Source of the DNA: an uncultured Bacteroidales bacterium
Lineage (GTDB): Bacteria; Bacteroidota; Bacteroidia; Bacteroidales; F082
Direction of reading: 5' to 3'
DNA length: 64,000 bases
NCBI GenBank assembly: GCA_900317055.1
Contig: ONFF01000005.1
Coordinates: forward strand, 1 to 64,000
Below, piece after piece: positions 61,601 through 64,000 of this stretch (positions within the stretch are counted from its first letter, which is position 1; each line of letters opens with the position of its first letter). A program made the position numbers and the translations under genes. The notes beneath the pieces are model-generated. The model did no database searches, was not told the DNA's origin, and was given only the letters and a program-made list of their open reading frames with translations.

Positions 61601-62624
61601 CAACCCTAAGTTCCTTGATGTTATTCAAGCCCTTCTCTAAATCCTCAAAAGTGTTTTCACCTGAACGAACTCGTTCTTTTCGAATTTGAGCATCTGTAAG
61701 GTTATTGACATTGCGCAGTACCTTACCGTATTCCTCTGCGCGTGCGCCAAAGTGGGTTTCATCCACAATAAGCAAATCAATGTTCTGATGGAACAAGTCT
61801 TTGTGTTTGTCTTTGATATCGTCACCCATCAGGTCTTGCAAAGTGAGAAACACGACCACCTTTTTGCCTTCTTCAAGTTTTTTGGAAATTGCTTTGTCTT
61901 CTCTGAGGTTTTCGCTGCAAAGGAAAACATAGTCGACAAAAAGGATATGGCTCTCTACTGTTCTCTTCCATTCATTCTTCACATCAGCCTTTGCCGAAAC
62001 CACAAGCACAACTTTAGCTTGCATTTTGGCAGCACAACACATTGAAGTGAATGACTTGCCAAAGCGCATAACGGCATACATAAGAAGGTTCTTATGATTA
62101 TTCTCACGAGCTTCAAGAAAGCGTTTGATTGTAAAATACTGATTAGGTCTGGTTCCATAACATTCTGTACGGGCAAAATGGGTCTCTTCGGGCAATCGTT
62201 CTTCGGAATAGAACTGATATTGTCGAGACCCATCAGTGTGTATGGCGTATTGTTCAATGTCCTTGATTGCCTCATCAATGTCTTTCGGCGTGGCATTTTC
62301 AAAGAACTCACGTGAATAATACGGAAGACCATCAAAATCGGTGGGCTGTAGGCGGTGGTAACGCTTGATGATTTCCAAATAATAATGGATGGCGAAATCG
62401 CGGAAATACTTGCCGTTTTCAGTCTTGGCCAGCCATTCCCAATCACTTTCATGCTCGAGATTTGGGAAATAATCTCTCCATTCGTCCAAACGGACATTGA
62501 CAGGTCGATAAGTGTCGCCCACTTTGAGATAATTGGGGACCGTGTTGGTTGTGAAGGCATAGATGTGAGGCTCAATGCGTCCGACGATCAGATTGTCAAG
62601 TATGTCAGTATTGAATGTTGTCAT
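58611..62624 (-). CDS. GIY-YIG nuclease + SF2 helicase + N6-adenine methyltransferase fusion
   Basis: A 1337-residue protein. Residues about 15-120 fit a GIY-YIG (T5orf172-like) nuclease: HIYAF (20-24), LKVG (33-36), Arg45, His80 and SREFFENA (104-111). Then an SF2 helicase: MRFGKS (186-191), VDETHF (287-292) and HLSGTPYRI (about 347-355). A Lys/Asp/Gly-rich linker (DDYDNADDDDEKDASS...) precedes an Eco57I-like N6-methyltransferase: LSTSEIVTPAKVAEDM, LDIASKQGEFACAL (motif I) and NPPYQD (motif IV, 997-1002). A helical C-terminus of possible target recognition type follows. This is a single-chain nuclease, translocase and methylase. Overlap with the upstream gene (four bases) shows a shared operon. 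The GIY-YIG call is by pattern and should be checked. Confidence 0.82.
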   Translation of the reverse strand: MTTFNTDILDNLIVGRIEPHIYAFTTNTVPNYLKVGDTYRPVNVRLDEWRDYFPNLEHESDWEWLAKTENGKYFRDFAIHYYLEIIKRYHRLQPTDFDGLPYYSREFFENATPKDIDEAIKDIEQYAIHTDGSRQYQFYSEERLPEETHFARTECYGTRPNQYFTIKRFLEARENNHKNLLMYAVMRFGKSFTSMCCAAKMQAKVVLVVSAKADVKNEWKRTVESHILFVDYVFLCSENLREDKAISKKLEEGKKVVVFLTLQDLMGDDIKDKHKDLFHQNIDLLIVDETHFGARAEEYGKVLRNVNNLTDAQIRKERVRSGENTFEDLEKGLNNIKELRVDTTLHLSGTPYRILMGSEFKKEDIVAFYQFTDIIDDKEEWDSQHKEDIEQENINPDTQKPYQDWDNPYYGFPQMIRFAFNPSESARTLIEQLKNDGKTTQLNELFRPQSISKDTTSEKKHRLFVHEKEVLDLLRVIDGNAEDENLLGFLDYDKLKEGKMCRHIVMVLPFCASCDAMEKLIGDHKDEFKNLDEYTLVNIAGHESNFDTTEEIKHHIKQLESEGKKTITLTVNRMLTGSTVREWDTMIFLKDVSSPQEYDQAIFRLQNQYVTTYKDESGNTIKYNMKPQTLLVDFDPNRMFFMQEQKSKIYNVNTNERGNDELETRLKRELEISPIIVINKGKIAQVTPTNIMDAVRDYSANRTVMDEATAVPTDFKLLEDPNMLDIIKSLDPIDNKKGINIKPNEGPGDDYDNADDDDEKDASSGDKPAKGSTKNDEDNDDRLDKRLATFFAQILFYALLTDDCVKSLNEVIQSSKRNKNNKRIMRNVGLETDQLKYLQKHINPFVLSDLDYKINNINDLLSDTTHEPLVRVERALKKFGRLSTSEIVTPAKVAEDMVALLPEESINKKTRFLDIASKQGEFACALYKRFGQAIKENIYALPTSSLTYEFTNKVFKLLDIPAKNIIADFNTYDLIGEDKETHIQTLKKMKFNVILGNPPYQDNRSSENSTNTNAAFASAIYPSLIDVTVEIKPKYISLITPSRWMTKTGQGISDEWVDGYINGNHFITVCDFTDASSCFDNSSIEIKGGVNYFLYSDYYTGKCHYTLNTNGIISTREEELNANGLGIVIRDIRATSIFKKIIDIEGMYMNETNFSELVSPQHFFDKDGLLGSRWNGFAVEKDDRHQIKYYCNKKLSALGYGWIHEEDIPKNKASLPLHKVFIPEAGGSGTDSMVLGRPFYGEPGSICSQTYLCIGYDAENHHFTKSECENIISYIKTRFFRYLVSVKKRTQHTSSSVYQFVPLQDFSKPWTDEELYAKYRLTDDEVAFIESRINAME

Positions 62625-63673
62625 TTGTCTTTTACAAGTGTATGGAATTCAACAATCTCGATGGGTCTCTCTTTAATGTTCCACTGGGTTTTATCCCAAT
62701 CGGCCACAAGTACCTTGATGCCATTATGTAAATGTACATCATTCTTTTTGCAGCCTGGACAAGGTATGATTTTGTCTTTGGTGTTCACCTTCTCAAACAG
62801 ATTGGTTTGATGTACGGCTTTAATGTATGTGCTATAACACGTCATAGGCAATACCATCTTCAAGCCGTCCATTTGAAAGAGATTCCAAGAGATAATCTTT
62901 GCTGCATGATACAAATAGGAACGGAACGGAACGATAGTTTTAATCTTGTGTTGGATGGCAAATTCCTTATAATAATCCATGAAGGTGTAGAGTATGGCCT
63001 CTCGTGCAAGTAAAAGGCTGTCGCCTTGCCACTCGTAACCGTATGTGGATTTGATGGCATTGAAGGCCCAATAATACCAATCTCTCATGGTCTTGACATT
63101 CTCACCGACAACACGAAGTTTGCGGTCGAGCCTTCCAACACGCATTTTGAGTTCCTTGATGGGGATGCCAGTAGTGGTGTCGTATCGACTTACAAGATAT
63201 GGGGCTTCACCACAGGTGATTTCAAGGCAGTTGCTACAAACATACTCTTGCCATGATTTGGATTCTGGAAACTCTATCTTTCCATCTGTCGGTATCCATT
63301 CATGTGTTTGCATGTTGAGAGTGTTGAAAACGTTTTTTCTCCCAAACCAAGCGTCATCAACAAGGTTGTTTTGGGCATTGCAAATCCATGAAGGCGTAAA
63401 CACCTCCGCTTTGTCGCGAATGCGAAAACGCTGTTCCTCCTCCGATTTAACCGACCTTGGACGAATGACATTGCCATTGATTCCGGTAATTTGCTCAATC
63501 GTAATTGGATGATGAAAAGAATACGACTCGCCATACTTCTTCTCATACATATCTGTAGCCCAGAATATATTACGGTTGGTCGTATGGTCTTTGAGCAATG
63601 CTCTCAGCACCTCTGGCCAACGCCGAAGGATGTCGTTTTCTAATATGTCGGTTACATTATCCGTCATTACCAT
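62621..63673 (-). CDS. Methyltransferase-like partner protein ('restriction subunit M' type)
   Basis: A 350-residue protein. RDKAEVFTPSWICNAQNN holds the FTP motif (92-94) and LEITCGEAPYLVSRYDT resembles methyltransferase motif I (154-160), but no NPPY or DPPY catalytic motif is seen. The C-terminal CPGC (near 308) suggests a lone zinc knuckle. Proteins of this kind recur upstream of helicase-methyltransferase genes in Bacteroidota. It may form a non-catalytic or specificity subunit of the downstream fusion enzyme. The start at 63673 or 63667 is uncertain. Confidence 0.75.
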   Translation of the reverse strand: MVMTDNVTDILENDILRRWPEVLRALLKDHTTNRNIFWATDMYEKKYGESYSFHHPITIEQITGINGNVIRPRSVKSEEEQRFRIRDKAEVFTPSWICNAQNNLVDDAWFGRKNVFNTLNMQTHEWIPTDGKIEFPESKSWQEYVCSNCLEITCGEAPYLVSRYDTTTGIPIKELKMRVGRLDRKLRVVGENVKTMRDWYYWAFNAIKSTYGYEWQGDSLLLAREAILYTFMDYYKEFAIQHKIKTIVPFRSYLYHAAKIISWNLFQMDGLKMVLPMTCYSTYIKAVHQTNLFEKVNTKDKIIPCPGCKKNDVHLHNGIKVLVADWDKTQWNIKERPIEIVEFHTLVKDK

Positions 63674-63687
63674 ATTAAATTGGCCTT

Positions 63688-63703
63688 CAAAAATACAAAA
63701 ATA
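63688..63703 (-). promoter_or_regulatory. Tandem -7-like boxes of the defence operon
   Basis: On the minus strand TATTTTTG occurs twice back-to-back (63688-63695 and 63696-63703), 14-22 bases before the start of the first gene. No -33 box is evident at 19 bases. Confidence 0.5.
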
Positions 63704-63779
63704 ATTGCATTGTGGAAATGTTTTGCATAGTGTGCAAAGAATAAAAACTATTTTCGTGTTTTTGTTAGATTAATTGTCC

Positions 63780-64000
63780 TCACCCCACCATCCCCAAAAT
63801 CACCTCAGGCACAATGCTCATTTCAGTAACCGCGCAAAGCCCCGCCCCCATGTCCTTCAAGCTGGCACCCAACAGATAGACTTTGTAGTCGATGATAAGA
63901 AAACGGTCGTGGTTGCGGTGGGACAGTTGGAAAAACTCAATTTCGGGATATTGGACGTTGTGTTTCTTCAGGTCGGTGAGAAATTGTTCGTTAAAGCGTG
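63780..64000 (-). CDS. Partial gene: PLD-like C-terminal fragment
   Basis: The frame is open from the window edge to a TGA at 63780-63782, giving 72 residues ending ...GMVG. It contains SHRNHDRFLIIDYKVYLLGAS, the HxD(x)n pattern of phospholipase D-like domains, as found at the C-terminus of some ORF6N/regulatory proteins of mobile islands. The rest lies outside the window, so the full domain set is unknown. It reads in the same direction as the block before it, but a separate promoter intervenes. Confidence 0.7.
   Translation of the reverse strand, partial: RFNEQFLTDLKKHNVQYPEIEFFQLSHRNHDRFLIIDYKVYLLGASLKDMGAGLCAVTEMSIVPEVILGMVG

Overview
The window reads as the chromosome of a Bacteroidales-type bacterium (phylum Bacteroidota). 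The evidence is: TonB-dependent receptors, promoters with TAnnTTTG -7 boxes (some with TTTG or TTG exactly 19 bases upstream), A-rich ribosome sites, LytTR/LytS-type signalling, a PG0541-type transporter companion, rhomboid proteins with a DUF6576-like tail, and the long form of GAPDH. The genus cannot be fixed from the sequence.

Region 1 (1-18156) is ordinary core genome. It starts with the 3' end of a TPP riboswitch driving a thiamin-type TonB receptor. PreA, a FecCD/BtuC-type ABC pair, TypA, a LEA-like lipoprotein, a one-TM protein, full-length GcvP, YidC, long GAPDH, a cysteine desulfidase-like Fe-S protein and a small four-TM protein follow.

Region 2 (18157-31235) is a complete type I-C CRISPR-Cas locus. 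The array has 65 recognisable repeats plus one decayed copy, is transcribed on the minus strand, and has its leader at the cas2 side. The operon cas3-cas5c-cas8c(+internal cas11c)-cas7c-cas4-cas1-cas2 lies beside it, with a WYL regulator divergent from cas3. The oldest end shows graded repeat decay, and one internal repeat is truncated. Two spacers share 22 nt on opposite strands. One spacer resembles the desulfidase gene lying just outside the array.

Region 3 (31239-54224) is core again: threonine aldolase, GlmM-type mutase, a mutL operon with two rhomboids and a membrane-anchored EEP enzyme, small lipoproteins, an Oar-like TonB receptor, a DUF349 protein, tRNA-Pro and tRNA-Ser, a zinc ribbon, a YegP-like protein, a LytS/LytTR pair and a TolC-MFP-RND efflux operon.

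Region 4 (54289-64000) is an AT-richer, co-directional defence-island-like block. In transcription order it holds a degenerate methyltransferase-like protein, a 1337-residue GIY-YIG + SF2 helicase + N6-adenine methyltransferase fusion, a 67-residue FlbD-like protein, a KAP-like P-loop NTPase, an Abi/UG-like reverse transcriptase with a C-terminal helical domain, and a RhuM protein. A cut-off PLD-like gene lies at the window edge. This block is the best candidate for an undescribed system: either a single-chain restriction-modification machine with an unusual partner, a new RT-NTPase module, or both in one operon.

Short interspersed repeats of at least four families sit in the intergenic gaps of the core regions.
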